Positions 1 through 5,876 of a stretch of DNA of 9,010 nt are shown here, in pieces. The stretch is from Dehalococcoidia bacterium (lineage in GTDB: Bacteria > Chloroflexota > Dehalococcoidia > JACVQG01): the NCBI GenBank assembly GCA_015661045.1, contig JACVQG010000045.1, positions 1 to 9,010 on the forward strand, given 5' to 3'. Position numbers and translations under genes: made by a program. Positions within the stretch are counted from its first letter, which is position 1. Every line of letters begins with the position of its first letter. The notes beneath the pieces were generated by a model that did no database searches, was not told the DNA's origin, and saw nothing but the letters and a program-made list of their open reading frames with translations.

Positions 1-1131
1 TGTCTCTTCCAGAGAGTCGCCACCGAACTTTTCCAGCATAGCATTAGTCAGCACAATTGCCAACATCGCCTCTCCGACGACTCCTGCTGCCGGTACTATA
101 CAGACATCGCTGCGTTCATAGTGGGCTCGAACTGCCTTGCCGGTATTCATATCTATTGACGGCAATGGGTTGGCCAGAGTCGCAATAGGTTTGACAGCCG
201 CCCGTATTACGATTGGTTCCCCGTTACTCATTCCCCCCTCGATCCCTCCGGCACGGTTAGTGGTCCTCTGCCAGGACTTTCTACTTTTGCCGGGCAGGAT
301 AACATCGTGAAATTCCGATCCGGAAAAAGCAGCGCCCGCAAAACCTGCGCCTATCTCCACGCCCTTGACTGCATGGATACTCATAACAGCCTGAGCTATT
401 TGGGCATTCAACCGCCGTTCCCAGTGAACATGGCTGCCCAGACCGACAGGTACGCCACTGGCGATAACTTCAAATATGCCACCCAGGGTATCCCCTTTTT
501 CTTTTGCCTGTTTGATAGCATCAATCATAGCTTTACCGGCTTTAATATCGGTACACCGGACTTCAGAAGCTTCAACTTTTGCCCAGTCTATAGCATCACT
601 AAATTCACTCGTTTGCTCGCCGATAGCTATCGTGTGGCTATGAATCTCTATACCAAACTCTTCTAAGAAACGCCGGGCTACAGCGCCAACGGCAACCCGC
701 GCTGCAGTCTCCCGTGCGCTAGCCCTCTCCAGTATATTGCGCACATCCTGCTGATTATATTTAATGACGCCAGGTAAATCGGCATGGCCGGGCCTCAGAC
801 GGGTAACCGGTTCTATATTAACCCCTACCGGAGAGACGCTCATGGTTTGATTCCAGGGCTGTCCGGCGGTTATAGATGTATTTTCCCATTCCCTGTTGCG
901 GATTAAAAGAGAGATAGGGCTACCAAGCGTAAGTCCGTGTCGCACGCCGGAGAGAATGTTAGCCTCGTCTGATTCTATCTGCATACGAGGGCCACGGCCA
1001 TACCCCTTTTGCCGGCGGGCAAGGTGATTGGAGATATATTGTTCAGATAAAGCCAGGCCAGCCACCATTCCCTCTATAATGGTTACCAGCGCCTGGCCGT
1101 GGGACTCACCTGCGGTTAAAAAACGGAACAA
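1..1131 (-). CDS. aroC: Chorismate synthase, C-terminal end cut by the window edge
   Basis: Converts 5-enolpyruvylshikimate-3-phosphate to chorismate, the last step of the common aromatic pathway, using reduced FMN in the cytoplasm. The reading frame stays open from about 1131 to base 1, giving 377 residues, so only a short tail is missing for a family of about 360-390. All three family signatures are visible: GESHG near residue 8, ERASARETAARVAVG near residue 130, and RSDVCIVPAAGVVGEAM near residue 340. The segment RAGGIEGGMSNGEPI, typical of the FMN/substrate site, is also present. I chose TTG at 1131 because it gives the canonical N-terminus MFRFLTAGESHG and has AAGGTGG five bases upstream. 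A GTG at 1140 is the alternative and lacks a good ribosome binding site. It lies directly after aroE, with a gap of 10 bases or 1 base depending on the start, so it is almost surely co-translated with it. Confidence 0.96.
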   Translation of the reverse strand, partial: MFRFLTAGESHGQALVTIIEGMVAGLALSEQYISNHLARRQKGYGRGPRMQIESDEANILSGVRHGLTLGSPISLLIRNREWENTSITAGQPWNQTMSVSPVGVNIEPVTRLRPGHADLPGVIKYNQQDVRNILERASARETAARVAVGAVARRFLEEFGIEIHSHTIAIGEQTSEFSDAIDWAKVEASEVRCTDIKAGKAMIDAIKQAKEKGDTLGGIFEVIASGVPVGLGSHVHWERRLNAQIAQAVMSIHAVKGVEIGAGFAGAAFSGSEFHDVILPGKSRKSWQRTTNRAGGIEGGMSNGEPIVIRAAVKPIATLANPLPSIDMNTGKAVRAHYERSDVCIVPAAGVVGEAMLAIVLTNAMLEKFGGDSLEET

Positions 1132-1141
1132 CCTGTCCACC

Positions 1142-2056
1142 TTACGATAGCGCCCTCCTGGCTGACTTAAACATTATGTCCAGTGGCGCTTCTTTCCCTG
1201 TCCACAATTCAAAAGAAGCCGCACCCTGGTACACTAACATAGATAGTCCGCTAAGAGTTCGAGCCCCTGCCTTCTTAGCTTCCTTTAGTAATGGCGTTTC
1301 GATTGGATTATAGACTAAATCATAAACTAATGTATTTGTAGTTAACAGATCGGCCGTGATAGGAGACTGGCCCTCTCCCGGGCTGTGCTTCATACCCAGA
1401 GTAGTACAATTTACTATTAAATCGGCCAGGGGCAACATCCGCAGCATTACCTCTTCTTTCCAGGCTCTGGCTGCTACATTTTGCGGAGCTTTGGCCTGCT
1501 GATTTAATAACTCTGCCAGGGTGTTAGCCCGTTCCAAATTTCTGTTTAAAATAATAAGCGATCTTACACCGGCATCTACCAGCACAAATCCCGCTGCTCT
1601 GGCCACCCCTCCGGCCCCAAGCAATACAGCCACTTTATTTTCGGGATCAAAATCGGCATCATCCATAAGAGCCCGGAAAAAACCATGGGCATCGGTATTA
1701 TAGCCTTTAAGCCGCCCGAATTGCCGTTCAGTGGGGTTCCACATAGAAACTTCGCGGGAAGGCGTCCCTGAAGGCCCCTGCTTATCCTCTTTCACGATGG
1801 TATTAACGGCGCCAATTCTCCATGCTTGAGATTCCAGGCTATCCAAAAAAGGAGTTATAGTCTCCTTATAAGGCACTGTAACATTTGCCCCCAAACTCTG
1901 GGCCTGGTTTAAATACTCCATTCCGAGTTCAACCTTCTCTACTTCCCACACCTGATAACGGATATCAAGGCCATAATGGTCTAAAGCTGCCTGCTGAAAA
2001 ACAGGCGATATGGAATGTGTTAACGGATGGCCGATGATGCCTATATATTTAGTCAT
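1142..2056 (-). CDS. aroE: Shikimate dehydrogenase (NADP+)
   Basis: Reduces 3-dehydroshikimate to shikimate with NADPH, the fourth step toward chorismate. Shikimate-binding residues are visible in the N-terminal domain: SISP at 15-18, NVTVPYK at 58-64 with the catalytic lysine K64, N85 in GAVNTIV, and NTD at 120-122 with the catalytic aspartate D122. The nucleotide domain shows the glycine-rich loop GAGGVARA from 147 and NRNLERA from 171, followed by YDLVYNP and the closing YQGAASFELW. At 304 residues it is longer than the usual 270-290. The extra length is an insert of roughly 20 residues (about 91-113) between NTIV and GYNTD, where most homologues have a short beta turn. The start ATG at 2056 lies inside the end of ruvX (8-base overlap, different frame), which suggests translational coupling. 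The next gene is aroC, another enzyme of the same pathway. Confidence 0.96.
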   Translation of the reverse strand: MTKYIGIIGHPLTHSISPVFQQAALDHYGLDIRYQVWEVEKVELGMEYLNQAQSLGANVTVPYKETITPFLDSLESQAWRIGAVNTIVKEDKQGPSGTPSREVSMWNPTERQFGRLKGYNTDAHGFFRALMDDADFDPENKVAVLLGAGGVARAAGFVLVDAGVRSLIILNRNLERANTLAELLNQQAKAPQNVAARAWKEEVMLRMLPLADLIVNCTTLGMKHSPGEGQSPITADLLTTNTLVYDLVYNPIETPLLKEAKKAGARTLSGLSMLVYQGAASFELWTGKEAPLDIMFKSARRALS

Positions 2057-2459
2057 GTTGAGGATCCCTTAAGCTATCCATATAAGCCTGAAGCACTATG
2101 CTGGCAGCCACAGCATCCAACCATTGCCTTTTCTGGGATGGTGTAGCCCCCCCAAAATTCATTTCACGCTCTGCAGCCACAGTAGAGAGACGTTCATCCC
2201 AGTACACTACAGGAACGGGAGAACTTTTAGATAAGAGCTCTATGAACTTTTGCACCCGGAGCGCTTCCTTTCCCAGGCTGCCGTCCATTGAACGCGGCAT
2301 ACCCACCACGATACGCTCCACTCCGTGTTTCTTTACCAGATTTACTACTTCATCAATGTCCACACGGCTACCGCGGCTATAGATAATAACTAACGGGCTA
2401 GCCATGATTCCCAACTCATCGGTCATGGCTACGCCTATCCGCCTTCTACCTACATCCAA
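2049..2459 (-). CDS. ruvX: RuvX/YqgF family Holliday-junction-resolvase-like nuclease
   Basis: Member of the RNase H-fold YqgF family, linked to 16S rRNA 5'-end maturation and proposed as a Holliday junction resolvase. Family landmarks are present in order: LDVGRRRIGVA at the N-terminus with the first catalytic Asp, VVGMPRSMDGSLG, VYWDERLSTVAAE, and the C-terminal DAVAASIVLQAYM with the last acidic residue. The size (136 residues from TTG 2459, or 141 from 2474) fits the family. The start is abnormal. The only conventional codon after the upstream stop is TTG at 2459, which begins inside the first beta strand and has no close ribosome binding site. Homologues begin M-R-x-L-G-L-D, and the codon in that place is ACG (2474-2472), preceded by AAGG five bases away and by GGAGG a little further up. 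The true start is therefore probably ACG, or an ATG altered by mutation or sequencing error. It overlaps aroE by 8 bases. Confidence 0.93.
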   Translation of the reverse strand: MDVGRRRIGVAMTDELGIMASPLVIIYSRGSRVDIDEVVNLVKKHGVERIVVGMPRSMDGSLGKEALRVQKFIELLSKSSPVPVVYWDERLSTVAAEREMNFGGATPSQKRQWLDAVAASIVLQAYMDSLRDPQHD

Positions 2460-2495
2460 TCCCAGAGTTCTCGTAGTTACCTTACCTCCATTTTA

Positions 2496-2530
2496 ATAAG
2501 GCCGCCCCGAAAATTTCGGGGCGGCCTTAT
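2496..2530 (-). terminator. 17-bp perfect hairpin between yqeY and ruvX
   Basis: Bases 2496-2512 and 2514-2530 are exact reverse complements (ATAAGGCCGCCCCGAAA and its complement) around a single base, so RNA from either strand would form a very stable GC-rich stem. On the minus strand it lies about 50 bases after the yqeY stop and ends only about 8 bases before the GGAGG presumed to serve ruvX. There is no proper U-tract on either side. It could be a weak terminator or attenuator, an RNase processing site, or a structure that limits ruvX translation. Its placement inside what looks like one operon argues against a full stop. Confidence 0.55.
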
Positions 2531-2578
2531 AAAGCTACAGAAACTGAGCTAATTTCAATATACAGATTATATAAATCT

Positions 2579-3034
2579 CTATCTTGTAGGAGCCGCCAAT
2601 AGCTCAGTAACTACGGCGTTTATCTCTTTCCCCTCTGCCTTCCCTTTAAGTTGAGCGATAATCCTGGGCATAACTTTATTTTTGTCCTGAGGCCCTACCG
2701 CACCTACCTCAGCGATAACCTGCCGGGCAGCAGCTATCACCTCTTCACGGCTCATTTGCTGGGGTAAATACTGGCGCAGAATAGCCAACTCCGCCGACTC
2801 CTGGGCCACCAGGTCATCCCTATTCCCTTTCTTAAACGCATCTATGCTCTCAAGCCGCTTGCGAGCCTCTTTCGAGATAATACTCAGTATCTCGGATTCA
2901 TCCAGAGGGCCGCCTTTTTCTATCTCGGCATATTTTATAGCCGATACAACCATCCGCACAGTAGATAACCGTATTTTATCTCCCGACCGGAGGCACTGCT
3001 TTAATTCGTCCTGAAGTTTATCTTTAAGCGACAT
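2579..3034 (-). CDS. yqeY: YqeY / GatB-like domain protein
   Basis: A free-standing YqeY (GatB_Yqey) protein of 151 residues, the normal length for the family. The domain is related to the C-terminal part of the GatB subunit of Asp/Glu-tRNA amidotransferase and is thought to contact tRNA, but no defined activity is known for the stand-alone form. Visible family features are the N-terminal helix MSLKDKLQDELKQCLRSGDK, the stretch RLSTVRMVVSAIKYAEIEK, the SKEARKRLESIDAFKKGNRDDL block, ELAILRQYLPQQMS, and the C-terminal GKAEGKEINAVVTELL. It starts with ATG at 3034, preceded by CTGGAG about 11 bases upstream, and lies 19 bases after rpsU. The rpsU-yqeY pairing is common in bacteria and supports both calls. 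Confidence 0.93.
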   Translation of the reverse strand: MSLKDKLQDELKQCLRSGDKIRLSTVRMVVSAIKYAEIEKGGPLDESEILSIISKEARKRLESIDAFKKGNRDDLVAQESAELAILRQYLPQQMSREEVIAAARQVIAEVGAVGPQDKNKVMPRIIAQLKGKAEGKEINAVVTELLAAPTR

Positions 3035-3053
3035 CGGTTTTTATACTCCAGCT

Positions 3054-3236
3054 TTATGAGCTGCGGGTACTTTTCCGCCTTTTTACAGCTTCTTTTTTCT
3101 TTCGCTTTATGCTGGGTTTTTCGAAATGCTCCCGCCTCCGCACTTCAGAAAGGATGCCCTCTTGCTGGACTCTTTTATTGAAACGGCGAAGCAAGCTCTC
3201 AAAGCTCTCGCCTTCGCTAGCTATTACATCAGCCAC
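3054..3236 (-). CDS. rpsU: 30S ribosomal protein S21
   Basis: A small basic protein of the 30S subunit platform that helps initiation complexes form near the anti-Shine-Dalgarno end of 16S rRNA. The 60-residue product has the S21 layout: an N-terminal segment ending in [34 protein letters not shown], then a lysine/arginine-rich tail ([13 protein letters not shown]) expected to lie on rRNA. The start is GTG at 3236. Upstream in the same frame two TGA codons follow almost at once, so no longer product is possible, and GGTGA lies about 6 bases before the GTG. It is the first gene of the minus-strand operon, about 36 bases downstream of the predicted transcription start. Confidence 0.95.
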   Translation of the reverse strand: MADVIASEGESFESLLRRFNKRVQQEGILSEVRRREHFEKPSIKRKKKEAVKRRKSTRSS

Positions 3237-3255
3237 GTGTCATCACCGTCCTTAC

Positions 3256-3271
3256 TAACCCCGATGGGTTA
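3256..3271 (-). promoter_or_regulatory. Small hairpin at the 5' end of the rpsU leader
   Basis: TAACCC (3256-3261) and GGGTTA (3266-3271) are a perfect 6-bp inverted repeat around four bases. With a transcription start near 3272, as placed by the promoter at 3279-3307, this stem would form almost at the first base of the mRNA. Such 5' stems often protect messages from decay. An autoregulatory role for S21 is possible but not shown. Confidence 0.35.
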
Positions 3272-3278
3272 CCGATTC

Positions 3279-3307
3279 ATTCTACTATCCAGGAGTCCCA
3301 GTGTCAA
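3279..3307 (-). promoter_or_regulatory. Sigma-70 type promoter of the rpsU operon
   Basis: On the minus strand, a perfect -35 TTGACA (3307-3302) is followed by exactly 17 bases and then TAGAAT (3284-3279), one mismatch from the -10 consensus. The predicted start is near 3272, leaving a leader of about 36 bases before the rpsU GTG. Position, spacing and orientation all fit the first gene of the operon. Confidence 0.8.
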
Positions 3308-3368
3308 TTGTGTAAAAGACGGTGTGTGGGTGGCTCAAAAACTTTTCTTCTTTCCTATTTGTAACACT

Positions 3369-3396
3369 ATTATACTTGTGTTTCATAGCAGGACAA
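3369..3396 (-). promoter_or_regulatory. Possible second, upstream promoter for rpsU
   Basis: On the minus strand, TTGTCC (3396-3391, four of six matches to the -35 consensus) is followed by 16 bases and a perfect TATAAT (3374-3369). It points the same way as the rpsU promoter about 90 bases further down and would give a leader of about 125 bases. Tandem promoters are common for ribosomal genes, but this one rests on the -10 box alone. Confidence 0.4.
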
Positions 3397-3429
3397 CATC
3401 CAAATTCGCCGGTTAAAACATGTATAAGA

Positions 3430-3463
3430 CCTAAGGGTTTTCCATTACAGGAAAACCCTTAGG
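3430..3463. terminator. Intrinsic-terminator-like hairpin in the divergent intergenic region
   Basis: CCTAAGGGTTTTCC (3430-3443) pairs perfectly with GGAAAACCCTTAGG (3450-3463) around the loop ATTACA. It is followed on the plus strand by CATTTTGATT, a modest T-rich tail. No gene that it would obviously terminate is visible on either strand, because the flanking genes are transcribed away from it. It may insulate the two divergent units or be left from a lost gene. Confidence 0.5.
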
Positions 3464-3619
3464 CATTTTGATTGTGCATATGGGTTTAACAAATGGCGTG
3501 AATATCATTAGCGGTAACAATTTATATTTACTGTCCCCTCGTTTATTTGACACCGGCAATATGAATCCCGATGCCAGGTTAATCCGGTAGGTTTGTGAAG
3601 AATCTCCCAAATCGAAGTA
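3464..3619. other. AT-rich intergenic stretch without a recognised gene
   Basis: Part of the 3237-3854 gap between the divergent blocks. A minus-strand open frame of 103 codons (3431-3742) crosses it, but it contains the terminator-like hairpin and the perfect plus-strand promoter, lacks a convincing ribosome binding site, and resembles no protein I know. I treat the stretch as non-coding, possibly the remains of an older gene. Confidence 0.5.
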
Positions 3620-3648
3620 TTGACAAGCCTCCTTCGGCTTCCTATAAT
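3620..3648 (+). promoter_or_regulatory. Perfect-consensus sigma-70 promoter upstream of the ligase gene
   Basis: TTGACA (3620-3625), a 17-base spacer, and TATAAT (3643-3648) match the consensus at all twelve positions. The spacer carries the inverted repeat AAGCC (3625-3629) / GGCTT (3636-3640), which could be an operator placed where it would block RNA polymerase. The predicted start near 3655 gives a leader of about 200 bases before the ligase ATG at 3855. Confidence 0.8.
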
Positions 3649-3699
3649 AAGCCAACTTCACCGCATAACAGAAATTTGACCCAAGAATAATCACCATTG

Positions 3700-3716
3700 T
3701 GTTAACATCGTTAACA
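3700..3716. promoter_or_regulatory. Operator-like palindrome in the ligase leader
   Basis: TGTTAAC (3700-3706) and GTTAACA (3710-3716) form a perfect 7-bp inverted repeat with a 3-base spacer, about 50 bases downstream of the predicted transcription start. The size and symmetry suit a dimeric helix-turn-helix repressor acting as a roadblock. No regulator gene is in the window, so the protein is unknown. Confidence 0.4.
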
Positions 3717-3854
3717 GGATTACATTTGCTTACAGCCCTCAAGACAACCTCAATCCTGAGATAAGAAAGGGACTGTAAAATAGCGCCGAATTTCTAATTG
3801 CTTAAAAAAAGTGGAAATTTTATTGGTTTGTATCAAATTAAATGGAGGTAGGTA

Positions 3855-5516
3855 ATGACACTGACAGGTTTTGTTCCCTGGGACAAAGAATTTGCACAAA
3901 AGTACGTAGCTAAAGGATGCTGGACCGGCGGCAACCTTGGAGACACCCTGGAGGCGCCTGTAAAGGCTACCCCCAACAAAACAGCTATCATCGCCGAGGA
4001 TGGCCGTAAGGTAACCTTTGCCGAGCTAAAACTCAAAGCCGACCGTGTAGCCCTGAAGCTCAGGGAGATGGGCCTTAAACAAAATGATGCCGTTCTAATT
4101 CAGCTTCCCAACACGCCGGAATTCATCATCGCCTATTACGGTATCTTGCGGGCTGGCCTGATAGCTACCCTGACTGTTCCTCAGTTCCGGACTATCGAGG
4201 TGCGGCACCTGGCGAATTTAACGGATGCTGTAGCGATTATTGTCCCTAAAGAGTTCGGCAAGTTCGCCTATCCCCAGATGGTTAAAGAGATTATGCCGGA
4301 TGTGCCAAAGCTTAAGCACGTATTAGTAGCGGGAGACCCTGCGCCCGATGGCACGATATCGCTGAGTCAGGTGATGGAAACACCGTTAGAAAAGAAATAC
4401 CCGGCAGACTATCTAAACCAGTTTAAACAAAAGGGTACCGATGTGGCCCAGATATTACATACAGGCGGCACTACTGGCCTGCCGAAAGGTGTACCCCGGA
4501 CCCACAACGACTATATTCTCGCCTCCTCGGTTTTCGGCAAACACCTTAACTATACGCCCGACGCTGTTGCCCTCATCTCGCTACCGGTAGCGCTTAACGC
4601 ATCCCTTATGAGAGCGGTTGGCTTCCTGGCTGTCGGAGCTACAATTGTGATGAATACCACCACCAGCGCCGAGGCTCTGGCGAAAGCCGCTCAACGGGAT
4701 AGGGTAACCCATATTCTGATGGCGCCCACAAATGTAGTGGATATCCTGAATTTTCCAGACCTGAACAAATACGACCTCAGCTCTTTGCGCCATATCATGT
4801 GCGGTGTTGGTTATCTGGCGCCTGAGCTTTTAAAATCTTTCCGGCAGAAAATCCCGGCTACGTGCAGCATAACCCGGGGCTATGGCATGGCGGAGGGGCC
4901 AATCATCCTCATGGAACATAATGAGCCTTTTGAAAAGGGTTTCTATACACTTGGGCGTCCATGCTGCCCGGACGATGAATATAAAATAATAGATACCAAC
5001 GGCAAAGAGGTCCCCTACGGGCAAGAGGGCGAGTTGGTCACCAGGGGGCCACACGTCTTCCGCGGATACTATAAGAACCCCCAGGAAAACGCCATCTCCT
5101 ATACTACAGATGGATTCTTCCGTACCGGCGATATAGCTATCCGTGACAGGTATGATGGTTACATGATAACCGGCCGCATCAAGGAATGGATTAGAAGGGG
5201 TGGGATGACAATTGTCCCGGTGGAGCTGGAGGAGCCTTTACTCAAGCATCCCAAGGTGGAAAATGTTGCCATCGTAGGTATGCCTGACCATCGGCTTGGG
5301 GAAAGAACCTGCGCCTATATCAAACCCAAAGCCGGCCAGACCATAACGCTGGAAGAGGTGACATCCTTCCTCGCTGCACAGGGACTGGCGACATACAAAC
5401 TGCCTGAACGACTGGAGCTGGTGGATGTTATGCCGGTAACCGCGCATGACAAGGTTGACAAGAAATTACTGCGTCAGCAAATAGCCGACAAGTTGAAGAA
5501 GGAAGGAAAAGTCTAA
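3855..5516 (+). CDS. AMP-forming acyl/aryl-acid ligase, EntE/DhbE-like
   Basis: A class I adenylate-forming (ANL) enzyme of 553 residues, expected to activate a carboxylic acid with ATP and pass it to CoA or another thiol. The nearest relatives I recognise are the 2,3-dihydroxybenzoate-AMP ligases EntE and DhbE. Shared features are the opening FVPWDKEFAQKYVAKGCW, the P-loop TGGTTGLPKG (203-212) followed by PRTHNDY, GYGMAEG (342-348), GRPCCPDDE (367-375), TGD (424-426), GRIKEWIRRGG (440-450) and KLPERLELVDVMPVTA near 515-530. The C-terminal catalytic lysine is K533. The pocket motif that reads His-Asn-aromatic in EntE/DhbE appears here as L247-N248-A249, so the substrate is probably not dihydroxybenzoate. 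No carrier protein, isochorismatase or peptide synthetase is adjacent, which speaks for CoA-ester formation in catabolism. ATG 3855 has GGAGGT about six bases upstream. It has its own promoter and is followed by a strong structured element. Confidence 0.88.
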   Translation: MTLTGFVPWDKEFAQKYVAKGCWTGGNLGDTLEAPVKATPNKTAIIAEDGRKVTFAELKLKADRVALKLREMGLKQNDAVLIQLPNTPEFIIAYYGILRAGLIATLTVPQFRTIEVRHLANLTDAVAIIVPKEFGKFAYPQMVKEIMPDVPKLKHVLVAGDPAPDGTISLSQVMETPLEKKYPADYLNQFKQKGTDVAQILHTGGTTGLPKGVPRTHNDYILASSVFGKHLNYTPDAVALISLPVALNASLMRAVGFLAVGATIVMNTTTSAEALAKAAQRDRVTHILMAPTNVVDILNFPDLNKYDLSSLRHIMCGVGYLAPELLKSFRQKIPATCSITRGYGMAEGPIILMEHNEPFEKGFYTLGRPCCPDDEYKIIDTNGKEVPYGQEGELVTRGPHVFRGYYKNPQENAISYTTDGFFRTGDIAIRDRYDGYMITGRIKEWIRRGGMTIVPVELEEPLLKHPKVENVAIVGMPDHRLGERTCAYIKPKAGQTITLEEVTSFLAAQGLATYKLPERLELVDVMPVTAHDKVDKKLLRQQIADKLKKEGKV

Positions 5517-5576
5517 GAAGACAAGCCGGAATCAACACCGTTTACCCGGATTACAGGCCGTATTTTACTGATAGTC

Positions 5577-5648
5577 GAAAACCCCCTGACCCCCTTTACG
5601 TAAAGGGGGCAGTTCAGATTCCTTTGGCGAATCTGAACGGGGGTTTTC
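5577..5648. repeat. Inverted-repeat element 1 with a three-way-junction fold
   Basis: An outer stem GAAAACCCCC (5577-5586) / GGGGGTTTTC (5639-5648) encloses two further perfect stems: the 20-base palindrome at 5590-5609 (CCCCCTTTAC and its complement) and TTCAGATTC (5613-5621) / GAATCTGAA (5629-5637). The right outer arm ends in TTTTCTT, so on the plus strand it can also act as a terminator for the ligase message, whose stop is about 60 bases upstream. The nested, fully paired layout suggests a small non-coding repeat family rather than a simple terminator. Confidence 0.7.
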
Positions 5649-5690
5649 TTCATTGTTATGTAACTTGGATATTCGAAGCACGAAACGTTT

Positions 5691-5769
5691 AAATCCCTCT
5701 CAGTCTCCCTTTAAAAAAGGGAGAACTTTGTTTCCCCCCCTTTGCGAAAGGGGGATACAGGGAGATTTT
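5691..5769. repeat. Inverted-repeat element 2, same layout as element 1
   Basis: An imperfect outer stem, AAATCCCT (5691-5698) with GGGAGATTT (5760-5768) and one bulged A, encloses two perfect hairpins. These are TCTCCCTTT (5704-5712) / AAAGGGAGA (5716-5724) and CCCCCTTT (5736-5743) / AAAGGGGG (5747-5754). The second hairpin nearly repeats the CCCCCTTT...AAAGGGGG palindrome of element 1. It ends about 35 bases before the -35 box of the CoA-transferase promoter. Elements 1 and 2 together fill most of the 360-base gap between the two genes; no gene is visible there. Confidence 0.65.
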
Positions 5770-5782
5770 CCCGGTTTTGGTG

Positions 5783-5833
5783 TAAACTACCTGTTTAAAT
5801 CTATTTGACAATTACTGTACCTGAGAATAAAAT
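5783..5833 (+). promoter_or_regulatory. Sigma-70 type promoter of the CoA-transferase gene, with an adjacent inverted repeat
   Basis: TTGACA (5805-5810), a 17-base spacer and TAAAAT (5828-5833) match the consensus at eleven of twelve positions. The start is predicted near 5840, giving a leader of under 40 bases. Just upstream of the -35 box, TAAAC (5783-5787) / GTTTA (5793-5797) form a 5-bp inverted repeat that might bind a regulator. A second small repeat, ATACC (5841-5845) / GGTAT (5854-5858), lies in the leader ahead of the ribosome binding site. Confidence 0.75.
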
Positions 5834-5876
5834 AGGCGCAATACCTTTCAAATGGTATGGGAAAAGGAGATCCTAA

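Noticed and set aside
307..666. Plus-strand open frame of 119 codons
   Set aside because: It is antisense to aroC, where the minus strand encodes conserved chorismate synthase signatures.
3431..3742. Minus-strand open frame of 103 codons
   Set aside because: It spans a terminator-like hairpin and the antisense of a perfect promoter, has no clear ribosome binding site and resembles no known protein.
3649..3854. Riboswitch or T-box in the long ligase leader
   Set aside because: No known conserved core could be recognised; only a DNA-operator-like palindrome is visible.
3855..5516. Siderophore (2,3-dihydroxybenzoate) biosynthesis gene entE
   Set aside because: Pocket residues differ, and no isochorismate synthase, isochorismatase, carrier protein or peptide synthetase is nearby.
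5577..5769. CRISPR array or tRNA-like structures
   Set aside because: There are no regular direct repeats with unique spacers, and the stems lack tRNA arm sizes and conserved bases.
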